NCBI GenBank assembly: GCA_025201365.1
Contig: JAIXMF010000003.1
Coordinates: 372,001-436,000, forward strand
Source: Syncephalis plumigaleata
Taxonomy: Eukaryota > Zoopagomycota > Zoopagomycetes > Zoopagales > Piptocephalidaceae
Length of the DNA: 64,000 bases
Direction: 5' to 3'
Part shown: positions 51,804 to 64,000 of the stretch, piece after piece
How the letters are laid out: every line of letters begins with the position of its first letter
Numbering within the stretch: the first letter of the stretch is position 1
Program-made: the position numbers and the translations under genes
Notes under the pieces: model-generated
What the model was told of the DNA's origin: nothing
What the model saw: only the letters and a program-made list of their open reading frames with translations
The model's database searches: none

Positions 51804-53865
51804 ATGGCCAAACAAGCCATGCCAGCAAAGGAATGTGCAGAGGTTGTGGTTACAGCCATACAAGATGAACGCAAACGTAAGCGTAAGCGCAAGTCCGTAA
51901 ATCAGACCAAAGCCACCGAGGAAGAAGTGAAAGAGATGCCGACAGTCAACGATGTGTCAGCCATTGAGAATAAAACAAACGATAAATCGGTAAAGAAGCC
52001 TCGTAATGAACCGACAACGACGAGTGAATCATCCGAGGAGAGTGCAAGCGATGCTGAATCATCCGTAAGTAGCATCCTAGTTATTGCTGGTAATAGTAGA
52101 TACAAGATATTAATATCATTATATAACAATATCAATAGTCAAATATCGTAGATGTTCCTCGTACGAAGAAGTTGACCATTGAGCGTGAATCCGTTACCGA
52201 AGGAGATAGCGAGGGAGCACCGACTCTATTCTCGGAACTTGGTCTATCTAATGCCACGATGAAAGCGATTGAAGCGATGAACTTTACGAAAATGACAACG
52301 GTACAAGCACGTACAATTCCACCCTTATTGGCAGGCCGTGATGTACTAGGTGCAGCAAAGACAGGCAGTGGCAAGACAATATCATTCTTGGTACCAGCGG
52401 TGGAGATGCTTAGTAGATTAAAGTTCAAGCCACGTAATGGTAAGTAACTAATTAATTAGTTAGTTGTAATTATATCTCATTAGATATATATATTAATAAC
52501 AATCACTTAATGTATAGGCACGGGTGTGATTATCATTTCACCAACACGAGAATTAGCACTACAAATATTCGGGGTAGCCAAGGATCTAATGGAGCATCAT
52601 AGCCAGACATTCGGTATCATTATGGGCGGTGCTAATCGCAAGGCTGAGGCGGATAAACTGGTCAAGGGCGTTAATCTGATTGTAGCCACACCTGGTCGTC
52701 TACTGGATCATCTACAAAACACGAAGGGATTCCTAGTCAAGAATCTAAAGGCATTGGTGATTGACGAGGCCGATCGTATTCTTGAATGTGGTTTCGAGGA
52801 TGAAATGAAGCAGATTATTAAGATTCTCCCATCAGAGGGACGACAATCGATGCTGTTCTCGGCGACACAGACCACGAAAGTCGAGGATCTCGCGCGAGTA
52901 TCCCTACGAAAAGGTCCACTCTACATTAATGTGGACGAGCATAAGACGGACTCTACGGCCGATGGACTAGAGCAAGGCTACGTGGTCTGCGAGAGTGATC
53001 AGCGTTTCCTATTGCTTTTCACCTTCTTAAAGAAGAATCTACGCAAGAAGATTATCGTGTTCTTCTCGTCTTGTAACTCGGTCAAATATCACGGCGAGTT
53101 ATTGAACTATATCGATGTACCGGTGCTCGATTTGCATGGCAAACAGAAACAGCAAAAGCGTACGAATACATTCTTTGAATTCGTTAACGCCGAGTCTGGC
53201 ATTCTACTATGTACCGATGTGGCGGCGCGTGGTCTCGATATCCCGGCAGTTGACTGGATCATCCAGTACGATCCACCCGATGATCCACGCGACTACATTC
53301 ATCGAGTGGGTCGTACGGCTCGTGCCGGTAAACAGGGTCGCTCATTGCTTTTCCTACTGCCAAGTGAACTAGGTTTCCTACGCTTCCTTAAACATGCTAA
53401 AGTGCCACTTAACGAGTATCAATTCCCGTTAAAGAAGCTGGCTAATGTTCAGACACAGGTACGTGATTATATTATATTATATCATATTATATGGTAATCA
53501 TTCATCTAAACGCATATATTTATATATTTTATTACATAAAATTACAGCTAGAGAAGCTAATCGAAAAGAACTACTACTTGAACAAGTCGGCACGCGATGG
53601 CTTCCGCTCGTATCTACAAGCTTACGCGTCTTACTCACTTAAGCAGATATTCAATGTTAATCAGTTGGATTTAGCCAAAGTAGCACGTGCATTCGGGTTC
53701 ACGGTACCACCCAAGGTGAATCTATCCATTGGCACGGATGTTAAGGGCGATAAGCAACAGCAACGACGAAATGCTTATCGTAATGACACCTCAACCGATA
53801 GTCATAAGGCGAAACGGGCCGGTTTCAACTTGAAGCAAGATGGCACACATCAATGGTCACGTTAA
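51804..53865 (+). CDS. HAS1: DEAD-box RNA helicase Has1/DDX18
   Basis: Nucleolar RNA helicase that frees snoRNAs and remodels 60S precursors. Exons 51804-52064, 52139-52439, 52518-53458 and 53548-53865 give 606 residues. The N-terminus is Lys/Glu/Ser-rich. Core: Q-motif region [28 protein letters not shown] (motif I), SPTRELALQ (Ia), [16 protein letters not shown] (Ib), VIDEADRI (II), FSATQT (III), [37 protein letters not shown] (V) and [10 protein letters not shown] (VI). The DUF4217 region follows ([44 protein letters not shown]), which with the YVVC segment singles out Has1. Exon 2 must use the first of two nearby acceptors (TAG at 52136-52138) to stay in frame. No frame break. AATAAA lies at 53895. 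Confidence 0.96.
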
Positions 53866-55143
53866 CTAATAGCAATAGCAGTAATTATTATGATAATAAA
53901 AGGTATTATATAGATGAACTTTGCATAGTCTCTCTCTCTCTCTTTCTCTCTTATGTATTTAACTGTACATAAGAGAAAAAGGAAAAAGAAAAAGAAATGC
54001 AAGCATGTTTGTATTGCGCATGATGACATGGAAAATGACAATCGATGATATCATTATTTCCTTGTTTATCATAAAAGGGAGAGCGGTAATTTAATACCGT
54101 ACGCGATAAACCCGTTGTATGCACTGATAATACCAGCCTACCTACCTACCTACCTACATACATACATACACATACTGTTTATCAGCCTAGTAATATATAT
54201 CCAGAATAATGCACATATGTATTTATATATATCTATATCTATTAGTCGGTCTTTTCTCTCTCTCGTCTATATACACGCATAGCAGTAATATAATCCTATA
54301 TTCGCCTCCCTATTGCATTAAAGCGTGCAGCATAGTATCGTGCTACAACCATAGTTATTACTACGCTGTAGTCATTTCTATTCACATTGAAACAGGAACT
54401 CTATTGATTACTTACTCATTCGTTTACTTACTTGCTTGCTTGCTCGCTCATTTGTTTGTATGCTTGTATGCTATATCTTTTTTCTCCTTCATTTTAACCA
54501 TTTCATTTCTCTTTCTTTCTTCCCTTCCTTCTCCTTCTTCTACTTCTTCATTCCTCTCCATTCCTTCTCTCACTCTCACCTTCACCCTCATTCTCTTCTC
54601 TTCTCTTCTCTTCTTTTCAACAGGCACGCAGCCAAGATCGAAACCGTACAACACGTACATGTGGAGGAGGGGAGAACCTAAACCAACACAACAGCAAAGA
54701 CGAGTGTCACTCATTTCTTGTGCATCGTTAGCATACATCTATCATCTATAAAGCGAACGACCTATTAAAGACAACTTATAGGACGATCTGCGGTTCTACT
54801 CGTTCGAAACAGTCATCGTGCTACGCGATTCGTTCGACTGGTGAGCAACTGTCTGTTGTATGCTAATAACTTGCGTGGTCGGTCAGTTGGTCGGTCAATA
54901 GAGTTATTGTTGTAACATTGGTTGTCATCGTTATTGTTTACACAACAACTGTTGGATCACTATTGTGTAAGGTAGCGGCTAATTGAGAACGCGAGCAAAA
55001 ATAGAGCGAGAACGAGAGCGAGCAAACGATAGATAAGCGTATAAGCTCTCTCTCTCTTTCTTTCTTTACCTTTTTATTCTTGTTGTCTTGTTCGTTTACG
55101 CATTTCGTTTGTAATACCTTTCTTTAGACGCTTGGTTGTCGAC
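53866..55143. other. Pyrimidine-rich leader region upstream of OGT
   Basis: Contains CT tracts (53931-53950, 54480-54620, 55049-55075), CCTA and CATA runs near 54138-54175, and a TTTCAACAG acceptor-like site near 54624 that suggests a 5' untranslated intron. Frames here are simple-sequence and not called. Confidence 0.5.
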
Positions 55144-58100
55144 ATGCAGGATCAGAAAGAACCGAACGTCGATTCACATGGAATAGGTTATACGCCCTAT
55201 CATCAATCGCAGCCTAGCTATGTACAAAGCCAAGCCTCCTCTAATGCCATTGCCGAGACTATGGCCGCTGATTCTGCACTCGCGTACAATTCAACGAGAG
55301 CACTATTGATGGGCACATCGCCGCAAGACACGGAAATGATGGATTCCGTCGCGGTAATGAACTCCATGCTAGCTGCCAATGCAGCATCGGCATCGGCGTC
55401 GGCATCAGCAACGCCATACGAACCAAAAGCCTATGGTAACACAATGAGTAGAAGCAATGTCGTCAATAATGCAGCTACCGTTTTTGGGGCAGCCAACCTG
55501 GGTGATACCGCCGCTTATCGTCATTCCGTATTACCATCGTCGCATAATACGACCAGCTTATCCAGTGCGCATACGATGGATGGTAGATCACACTTGGCAT
55601 CATCTTCATTAGCATCATTAGCATCATTATCAACAGCAACCGCAGCAGCAGCAACAACAGCAACAGGTATGTTACTTTCTACTAATAATAGTGTTGAATG
55701 ATTTACGACGTATATCCATTGCACATCATTGATTGACTATCCCTTATTGACTCTATACTAATCGTATCATGTTATTTATCCTGTTTATTCGTAGGCAACA
55801 ATGGAGGTATAATCCTTCAATTAGCCAATCAACTACGTTCGATGCAACACTGTGAAGGGAAACCGAATGACACATATCATACGCCGTATGATGTAGGAGT
55901 AGCAGCAGCAGCAGCAGCAGCAGCAGCGGCGGCGGCGGGGGGCAGTATAGGCAATAATGCACCGGTCAATATATTGTCGCTGGATGATGCAACGATGGCC
56001 TCGGGATCTTCGCAGTTCCTAGCTACACCGACACTGCATAATGTTTATCAAGTGCAGCCGCAATCGCATTTAGCCACACCTCAATTTCAAATTATGGCGC
56101 AACAACCGTTAGTTTCAATGGCACATGGCCAAATTCAACCTGATGCATTCAATCAGGCAGCATCCATAATATCAGGACTACAACAGCAACAATCACACAT
56201 TCAGCAGCAACAACAGCAACCACATTCAGCATATAACATGTATCCTTCTGTATCAGCAGTAGCAATGGCGGCAGCAGCAGCCGCAGTGGCAGCCAATGGA
56301 GGAGCTGGTAGTAATCCTTCAGCTATGCGTTACTCGTTGCCTGCAATGATGATACCGCCGCCCTCTCCCAATATCTATCCATTCCTCGCCGTTGCTGATG
56401 ATAAATGGCGACGTGACTCCACTTGGGGCGGTGTCGCCAGTCCACGACAACAATACTATGATCCTGTACGACCTCACACCAATCTATTGCATACGGGACG
56501 ACGAGTTCCTGCGGCAGACTATGCGCGGTTAATGCGCGAATACGGAAGACCCGTTGAAGAGATTATGGCTGCTGCTGCTATAACCGGTCAATTACCACAA
56601 GATCCACAAGCTCGTCAGTTGTTTGCTGCTGCAGCGGTGGCGGCAGCGGCAGCCGCAGCTAATAATCATCATGGATCACTCCCATCTGGACAAGGTAGTC
56701 ATTCGCAGCATCAACATCAACATCAGCATCATCGACATTCACACTCGTTATCGCAAGTACACTATCCGCATACTGCCACACAGTTAGCACATGGTTCTGT
56801 AGCACCACGGCAACATATGACCGCAGCAGCGGCAGCGGCAGCGGCGGCAGCAGCAGCAGCAATGCGTCAGGCACATCCACATTCACAACCACAGCCGCAA
56901 CACAGAGCAACCATGTCATTACATAATCAATGGCCGCAAACAGCCAATTATGATGTGCAACCGCAGCAGCCGCAACAGCAACAATTATACATGCAGGGCA
57001 TTCCATCAAATTCAGCAATGCTGCCGTTGAATCCTAATAACACAGCCGCACTTGCATCGACACATGGTGCAGTGTCACTTTCAGCCGACATGGCCTATCA
57101 AGATATTAATAGTGAAGCGATGCGTGGTAAGTAACACTACAGTTTGACATCATAACTATACTAATGATTACTATTTATTGTTATTATTATTAGATCGACT
57201 ATTGGCTCAAGCGCATAGTATGTATGCGACTAAACCCCGTGATAATGGTCTTTTGCCGTTATTGAACATGATCCACACCCATCATCCAGACCATCTGCCG
57301 ACCATGCTTCTAATGGCATGCGTTTACTTTGCGCATCAGCATTATCAGATGTCGCTTCACTACAACGTGGAAATACTTAAACGCGACAGTCAATACGTCG
57401 AAGCCATGAGCAATATAGGCACTACGCTTCGTGGTATGGGCAGACATGCCGAGGCCGAGACATGGTGGTGGAAGGCCATTCAACTTCGACCCAACTATTG
57501 GGATGCCGTAGACAATCTGGTCGGTGTTCTGTGCAGCGTGGGATCCGAGGGCAAGGCCGATCCAGCCCGATATCGTGAAGCGTTAAAAGTGTGCGAGTTC
57601 GTAGGTGCCAATGTGATCGATCATAATGGCTGTGCCATTGTTCGATCCAGTCAAATCCCGCGTCTACAAAACGTACTACATGTAGCTGCCAATCTTCACT
57701 ATCAACTAGGCGCATTGGATGCAGCTCGACGTGAATACGAACGTGTGTTACGAGTCATGTTCAATGGTATTTCTATTGATACGATCATCTCACGTATTGG
57801 TCATATATTCGGACAGCAACAAGGCCATTTATTATTACTATTACCGGAACAAGCAATCAATCTAATGGCCATGCTATTCCCTGCAACTGATGGCAACCTG
57901 CCTAGTCTGGTCACTACCACCATGTCGGCGAGTGTCACCGGTACTGGTAATTCGGCCATTACCGCCGCTAATCAACAACAGCACGATCTTTCCCCTGCTC
58001 AGCAGCAACAAAGCAATCAAGTTACCGCCACAATCCTGTTGACCTTAGCTAAATGGCATCAGGACACGTCGTCATGTCCACCGGCTGCACTCAGTCTAGT

Positions 58101-61100
58101 CTTGCCTCTCTACTACTTATCCCTATCATTGCATCGTTCTCCGTCGACTTGCAACAATCTGGGCATTCTACTGAGTAGTATTCAACAATCCGTAGCGGAT
58201 CCCGTAAGTGGTAACGCACTAAATGGACCACAATTAGCGATGCGCTACTACACCTATGGATTGAAGCTTGATCCGCGTCACGCTCATTTGTACACGAATC
58301 TTGGATCACTACTAAAGGATGCGGGTCAACTTGAACAAGCGATACAAATGTACGAGCGGGCGGTTCAGTTCAATCCTAAATTCGATGTAGCACTGGCGAA
58401 TCTTGCCAATGCCGTGAAAGATGCCGGTCGTGTACAAGATAGTATCCAATGGTATAAGAGTGCAGTCGAGGTGAATCCCGACTTTTCCGAAGCAGTATGC
58501 GGCCTGGTCAACGCGTTAGGTGGTGTATGCGACTGGCGAGGACGAGGCGGTGTCGCGGCAGGCTGGGCGAGCGAGCCAGGCTGGATGGAGAAGGTGATCA
58601 CCATTGTGGACAAGCAACTTAACGAGAGTAGAAACTGGTCGAACGGCATACTACTGGCGAGTAACGAGGATGGGCGACGATTCCTTAAAGAGTTGCAACT
58701 AGCCTGGATGGGATTAACGGCGATTACCTTTGACGCGGAAATCGAGTCGAGACTGGAACGTTTCATACCGCACTGGCTTAACGCTTCATCTCACAGTCAG
58801 ATGCGTAATCAAGGAGGCTGGATATTTAGGGCACTCGACAAGTGTATGCGTCGTGTACAACACTATTGGTTCCTTGATCGACAACATGATGGCGGTCATA
58901 CCAATCAGGTATCCACCATTTACTCGAGTAACCTATATAAGCAACGTCGTCAACTTATGCCAAAGACGACAACAACGACAGCATTGGCGTCAGCATCATC
59001 AGCATCATCGTCGTCGTCGAGTGGTGTAGTAGCCGTTGATCATTATAAACGACCACGTTTACCGTTAATGGCACCACCACCGGTTCCTACCGTGCTACCA
59101 TTCCACACCTTTACCTATCCGCTTTCTCCCTTGCAAATACGTCTTATTTCGCATAGAAATGCACTGCGTATATCGCATAATACACTCTCTTCCAGCTGGT
59201 TACCATCTACCGTGTACCCGCCGCCAGCCCCACCCTCTCCTAAACTGCGTATAGGCTATGTCAGTTCCGATTTCAATAATCATCCACTCGCCCATCTCAT
59301 GCAGTCGGTATTCGGTTTCCATAACCGCGAGCAATGTGTCGTGCTTTGTTATGCCACCACTCCTGCCGATGGTTCACCTTACCGTGCCAAGATAGAGCGG
59401 GAGTCTGATGTCTTCCTCGATGTTGCCTCCTGGACTACGCAAGCTATCGTGGAGCGTATTGTGGCCGATGGCGTGCACGTTCTAATCAATCTCAATGGCT
59501 ACACTAAAGGCGCGCGTAACGAGATATTCGCCGCTCGTCCCTGTCCCGTGCAACTGGCATATATGGGATTTGCCGGCACTCTAGCCGCCGGTTGGTGCGA
59601 CTACTTTATCGTGGATCCAATCGTGTGTCCACCCGAGACTGTAGCCTGGGAGAGATGGCGTGCTCGTTTATCGGCATCCACTGGATCATCGACCATCGTG
59701 CCTATACAGGCGCACATGAGCGGCGACTGTGGTCAAGACATTGATCCGGAGGATGAAACGGAACCCGACTGGGTGTATAGCGAACGACTAATCTACATGC
59801 CGCACTCCTACTTTGTCAACGATCATCGACAAGGCTTCCGCGAAGAGGACGAGGATATCGATGCCAGCGTCGAGATGCGATGGCAACACGAGGAGGATCG
59901 ACGCTGGCGTATGCGTCGACAAGTATTCCCCGGTCTACGGGATGATGTGGTGATATTCGCCAATTTCAATCAATTATACAAAATGGACCCATGCATATTC
60001 CGTGCCTGGCTACGTATTCTAGCCAGCGTGCCTAATGCCATTCTATGGCTACTACGATTCCCGGTAGCTGGCGAGCAACACATTCTGAATACGGCGGAAG
60101 AATGGGCGGGAAAAGAGATTGCCTCACGTATCGTGTTTACAGGTGAGTATTTATGAATATGAATATATACACACATAGATATATAATTAATTAACAATGG
60201 TATTTTATGTTACGTAGACGTGGCTGCTAAGCAGATTCACATTCATCGTGGTCGAGTGGCCGATCTATTCCTTGATACGCCGGAATGCAACGGGCACACA
60301 ACATCGGCGGATATTTTGTGGTCAGGCACACCGATATTGACCCTGCCGCGTCATCGACATAAAATGTGTTCAAGAGTGGCGGCGAGTATTGCCTATGCCA
60401 CCGGTTATGGCGAGCAAATGATCGTGGATAATGAAGAGGCGTATGTTGCGCGTGCCATTGAATATGCACGTACCCTCTACTGGGATTATACTTCGGATCC
60501 TATGCCACCTTCTGCATTTACTAGCATCAATAGTGGCAGTACCAATAACACTATCGATAATAGCAAGTCTAGCTCACTGGTTAATAATATGCCATCCTCG
60601 AATGCTCGTATACCCGCCAATCTAATGGATCATGGTCATTCGCCACAACCACGAGCCGGTCTACATCGACGTGGACATGGTGCGTTGATCGAACTACGTA
60701 AGGAACTATTCCTTAATCGGGATACATCACCATTATTCGATACTAGTCGATGGGTGCGCAATCTAGAGAAAGGCTACTGGGAGGCATGGCGACGATGGGC
60801 ATCGGGTGATGAGTTTATCGTGGATGACGTGAACGACATTAGCGATACACGCGACAATGTAATGACCCTTGACGAACTAATGAAGAAGACCGGTAGTATC
60901 TACATTATGGACGATATAGACGGTGCAGCCTCTAGTCATTCCAATTATGGTACTAGTATATTAAATGAAGGCACGACAACTACGACAAATACTACTGCTA
61001 CTACTACTGCTACCAATAGTAGTAATAGTAGTACTGATTACGAGGCACAGAAAACGAGTCATTTAATGGTGAATACCGCTACTACTACCACTACTACGAA

Positions 61101-61263
61101 TAACACAATGACACTATCATCTTCGACATTGGTCTCGCCATCTTCATTATCGTATCCGACATCAACTCCATCAGCGCCATCAGCGTCATCTCCTGTAACA
61201 TCACGTAAACGACGTTCCATGCACACCACTCCTAGATTATCTACAGCGGCTGCCCTAAGTTAG
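55144..61263 (+). CDS. OGT: O-GlcNAc transferase-like (SEC/OGT, GT41) with long low-complexity ends
   Basis: Transfers GlcNAc (or in SPY-type members fucose) to Ser/Thr of nuclear and cytosolic proteins. Exons 55144-55666, 55795-57126, 57191-60142 and 60218-61263 give 1950 residues, about twice animal OGT (around 1040). Residues 1-618 are Ala-, Gln- and His/Gln-rich. TPR repeats follow at about 640-1110 (AEAMSNIGTTLRGMGRHAEAE, LGSLLKDAGQLEQAIQMYERA, LANAVKDAGRVQDSIQWYKSA). The catalytic half begins near 1300 (LRIGYVSSDFNNHPLAHLMQ), then GYTKGARNEIFAARPCPVQ, and near 1617 DLFLDTPECNGHTTSADILW and GTPILTLPRHRHKMCSRVAAS. The last 250 residues are Ser/Thr-rich. An inserted segment (about 1410-1490) splits the catalytic domain. 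No frame break in 1951 codons. Confidence 0.93.
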
Positions 61264-61941
61264 CATGCTTTTTGTTTGGTGTGTTTGCAAACTATACACG
61301 ATGTGATTACTCTATTACCGCTAGAGTAGTAGTGCTACTACTAGTCATGGTTATTCTTTCTACGTCATTTGTATTTTATTTCCCTTCAACTTCTACTCCA
61401 TTACATTGTCATCGTCATTGTCATTATTGTTATCTGATGATAACGTACTAACTACATGATCGTTTCTACATTTATTAAATCATTAGGAGATGATAATAAT
61501 ATAGCTATTACGCATAGTTAAGCATTGATCATACTATGCACACTTTGTTCCCTTTCTTTAACTCATATATATATCTTACCTTTATATAGGCAATGACCAT
61601 TGCTAAAAAGTATGCTCAAACAATAAACTTGCCACACAAATGGAGTAGATGAATAAACATGCTTTTAACATAATTACATATACATATATGATTAAACAAT
61701 ATACTAGATTTATTAGCAAGTGAATCATTATGATAATGATAATGATGATAGTAGTAGTAGCATAACACATTCTACAGTTACATAGTCAAAAGAAGACAAG
61801 CGAACAAACAGACAACAAAATGCAAGTTATCTATTCCTTTAGACAATTATACGATAATAGTAGTAGTAGTAGTAGTAGTAGTAATAGTAGTAACACACTG
61901 ATCGATAATGACAAGCGTATTTATATTATACACAAGGTAAT
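61264..61941. other. Convergent intergenic region
   Basis: 3' region of OGT and of the minus-strand gene. Contains (TAG)n at about 61857-61885 and several AATAAA-like hexamers. No gene is supported. Confidence 0.5.
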
Positions 61942-64000
61942 TCAATCAAACTCGGCAGGCCATAATCGATCGAATATCCTGTGTTCATGTCGATTCGTAC
62001 GCGTTGTACCGTAATCACTAGTCATTCCACTACCAACATCTAGGTTCGATGAGAATGCCATGTATGATGGATCATCACCTAATGGATAACAATGATTCAA
62101 TGTGGAATGATGATGTTGCTGCTGTTGCTGTTGTTGATGAGAGAAGCTAAGAATATCATCACGGTAGGATAGGAAACGAGCATGTCGATAGAGTGCTCGC
62201 CATAAAGTGAGTAATAAACGAAAGTTGGGATCTGCCGTTGTATTACGTGTGGGTCTATAAAGCAATGAATGAATGAATGATAATAAAAGTAAGTATTATG
62301 TTAATGAGCTATATAAAAGTAAATTACCTTTCTACAAAAGCTACAGGATCATCTAGACCATCTAATAGTACTTCACGATATGATCCACTTGCTGTACGTC
62401 GAAGTACTCGTGTATTACTGTGACTACTACTGTGACTATTATCATTACTAATAGTAGGTGATGTTGAGGTGATATCATGATATATCGTTGGATTGATACC
62501 ATTCATTCTAGTATCTTGTCTATTATAATCCCAACTAGTCATCTCTGCTTCTTGTTGTTGTGCTGACCATACAGCATCATTATTGGTTACGAATGCTACA
62601 TTACTATCACTATTATTGTTTGTAGTACTGTTGGTATATGAATTATCATGAATAGAGGAAGGTATTGCTGTTGCTGTTGTTGTTGCTACTTCATCCGTTG
62701 AATCCGATGATAATGTCGGTTTAAAGTTGACACGCATCGGGTCTTTAATGTAACCAGGTGCGGTAGGTCGACGTCGAACGGCAAATGAGTGGAATAACGA
62801 TTTAGAACGAGAAGTAGATCGTCGTGGTTCAGTCCATTTATTAGACGATGACGATGATGATGGTGATGATGCTCTTTCATTAGATATATCTTCATCGAAA
62901 TCATCATTAGGCAAGTGTAATACATCCGAGGGATTCTCTGTCAAATAGTGACGTTGCTCGAATCGATAGGCAGCCATTGCATCAGAACAACTTGATAGAT
63001 AGTTTGCTGGATGCCACTAATTGATTATAATAAATATACACGTAGATTAATCATTCATGTCTATATATATATATATATATATATGATGTTAGTAACTTAC
63101 ACTAACTGCTTCAGAGAATACTATGGCTGATTTCAAGGATAAATCACCCAACATATTAATCGAGGCATTAACGAGTGACTTGATCGATAATGAACGAGTT
63201 TTCTGATTTCTACTAATCATTAACCCGCCATGTTGATTATCGGTACTTAGGATCGCATTAGATGCAGTGGTGGCTGTAGCAGTAATATCCCCATGATTAC
63301 TATGAGGTAGTGTAACCAATTCCGAATGATGCTGCTGATATGAGGTTGCACTAGTATCAGTAGATGCTACTGGAGATAAAGAGAGTGTAGACGACGCTGC
63401 TTGACTAGAATGATCTAATAATGGAGTAGATGCAAGTGTATTAGTATGGAATGACGTCTCCTGTTCCATACTTGTTAGTAATGGACTTGTCACGATAGAA
63501 TGAATAGTAGATGGACTAGCATTTGCTGTTGATGATGTAGTAGATGCTATACCAGGTGCTACAGGTGCTAATGCCAATTCTTGACGTAGAGCACGTAACT
63601 CTTCAGGTCTTCCCAATACACGAGCAACGTTATTATGATTGGAACGAGGTCGAGAATAGGATTGAACTCGAGGTCGGTGTTGATGACCTGTAGCAATGGA
63701 TGGATTGCCAGCTAGTGTCTCTGATGGATAACCATTATCTGTTTCCGTAGCACTCATACTAATAGATCGTCGTCGTAATAATAACTCCCATGCATGTTGC
63801 TGCTGACTAGTATGTTGACTAGCTTGTTGACTAGGTGGCGGTAGTGGTGACAACATTATAGGCATAGTAGCGGATTCCAGTTCAGGCGATGATAACATTT
63901 CATAATCTGAACTATCAGGACTAGTATGACCTGATGAGGCAGCATTATTCGTACGACGAGTACGAGTAGTGACACTTTTAGTGGAATGATCATCATAATC
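61942..64000 (-). CDS. Ser/Thr-rich protein of unknown function, 5' end outside window
   Basis: Exons about 63101-64000 (open to the window edge), 62328-63016 and 61942-62254 keep phase and give at least 630 residues. The sequence is Ser/Thr/Asn-rich with short ordered islands: HAWELLLRRRSISMS, LGRPEELRALRQELALAP, KTRSLSIKSLVNASINMLGD, YRFEQRHYLTENPSDVLHLP, RRRPTAPGYIKDPMRVNF, REVLLDGLDDPVAFVER and NFRLLLTLWRALYRHARFLSYR. RRRSIS and RSLSIKS look like basophilic-kinase sites. I do not recognise the family. The ATG at 63898 is internal to an open frame that continues to the window end, so the true start lies outside. No frame break. Confidence 0.75.

Noticed and set aside
54448-54751. Frames in the OGT leader, including an Arg/Glu-rich minus frame
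   Set aside because: Products of CT-rich simple sequence, overlapping on both strands.

Overview
The window is nuclear DNA of an intron-rich eukaryote, most likely an early-diverging fungus. Introns are short (about 50-80 bp, GT-AG with CTAAC-like branch points). The gene set looks fungal: a neutral, calcium-motif trehalase, two tyrosinases, and a glutamine-rich LDB/ptaB-type co-regulator. A short TTAGGG tract is present. Placement in the Zoopagomycota/Mucoromycota grade is inference. A glutathione peroxidase with in-frame UGA and a Spindly-like dynein adaptor would both be unusual for Dikarya.

Layout. 1-7.3 kb is gene-free and repetitive: two near-identical 232-bp direct repeats (1-232 and 6669-6900) bracket a purine-rich degenerate repeat field with four copies of a ~105-bp unit, an AT-rich foldback region with a telomere-like tract, and nine copies of a 65-bp tandem repeat. 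7.3-34 kb carries ISWI ATPase (-), neutral trehalase (-), a GPx with UGA at the catalytic codon (+), a Spindly-like coiled-coil adaptor (-), a putative TTI2 (+), a secreted PLC-X-like protein (+), tyrosinase 1 (-), ALG13 (-), RFT1 (-), HMG-CoA lyase (+) and tyrosinase 2 (-). 34-44 kb has RRP12 (+) and the LDB-type co-regulator (+). 44.4-50.8 kb is a tandem array of four paralogous seven-helix membrane proteins (-). 51.8-61.3 kb has the DEAD-box helicase Has1/DDX18 (+) and a very long O-GlcNAc transferase (+). A serine-rich gene runs off the right edge (-).

Functional links. ALG13 and RFT1 both serve lipid-linked oligosaccharide assembly and are adjacent on the same strand. RRP12 and Has1/DDX18 are both ribosome-biogenesis factors. 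ISWI and the LDB protein act on transcription. The tyrosinases and the PLC-like protein carry signal peptides.

Two points stand out. First, nine genes contain frame breaks (18 sites) that all have the same sign, as if one base were missing, while about 6,700 codons in other genes have none. Second, the GPx has UGA exactly where family members have selenocysteine or cysteine. Exon boundaries were worked out by eye from splice signals and family similarity; no search was run.
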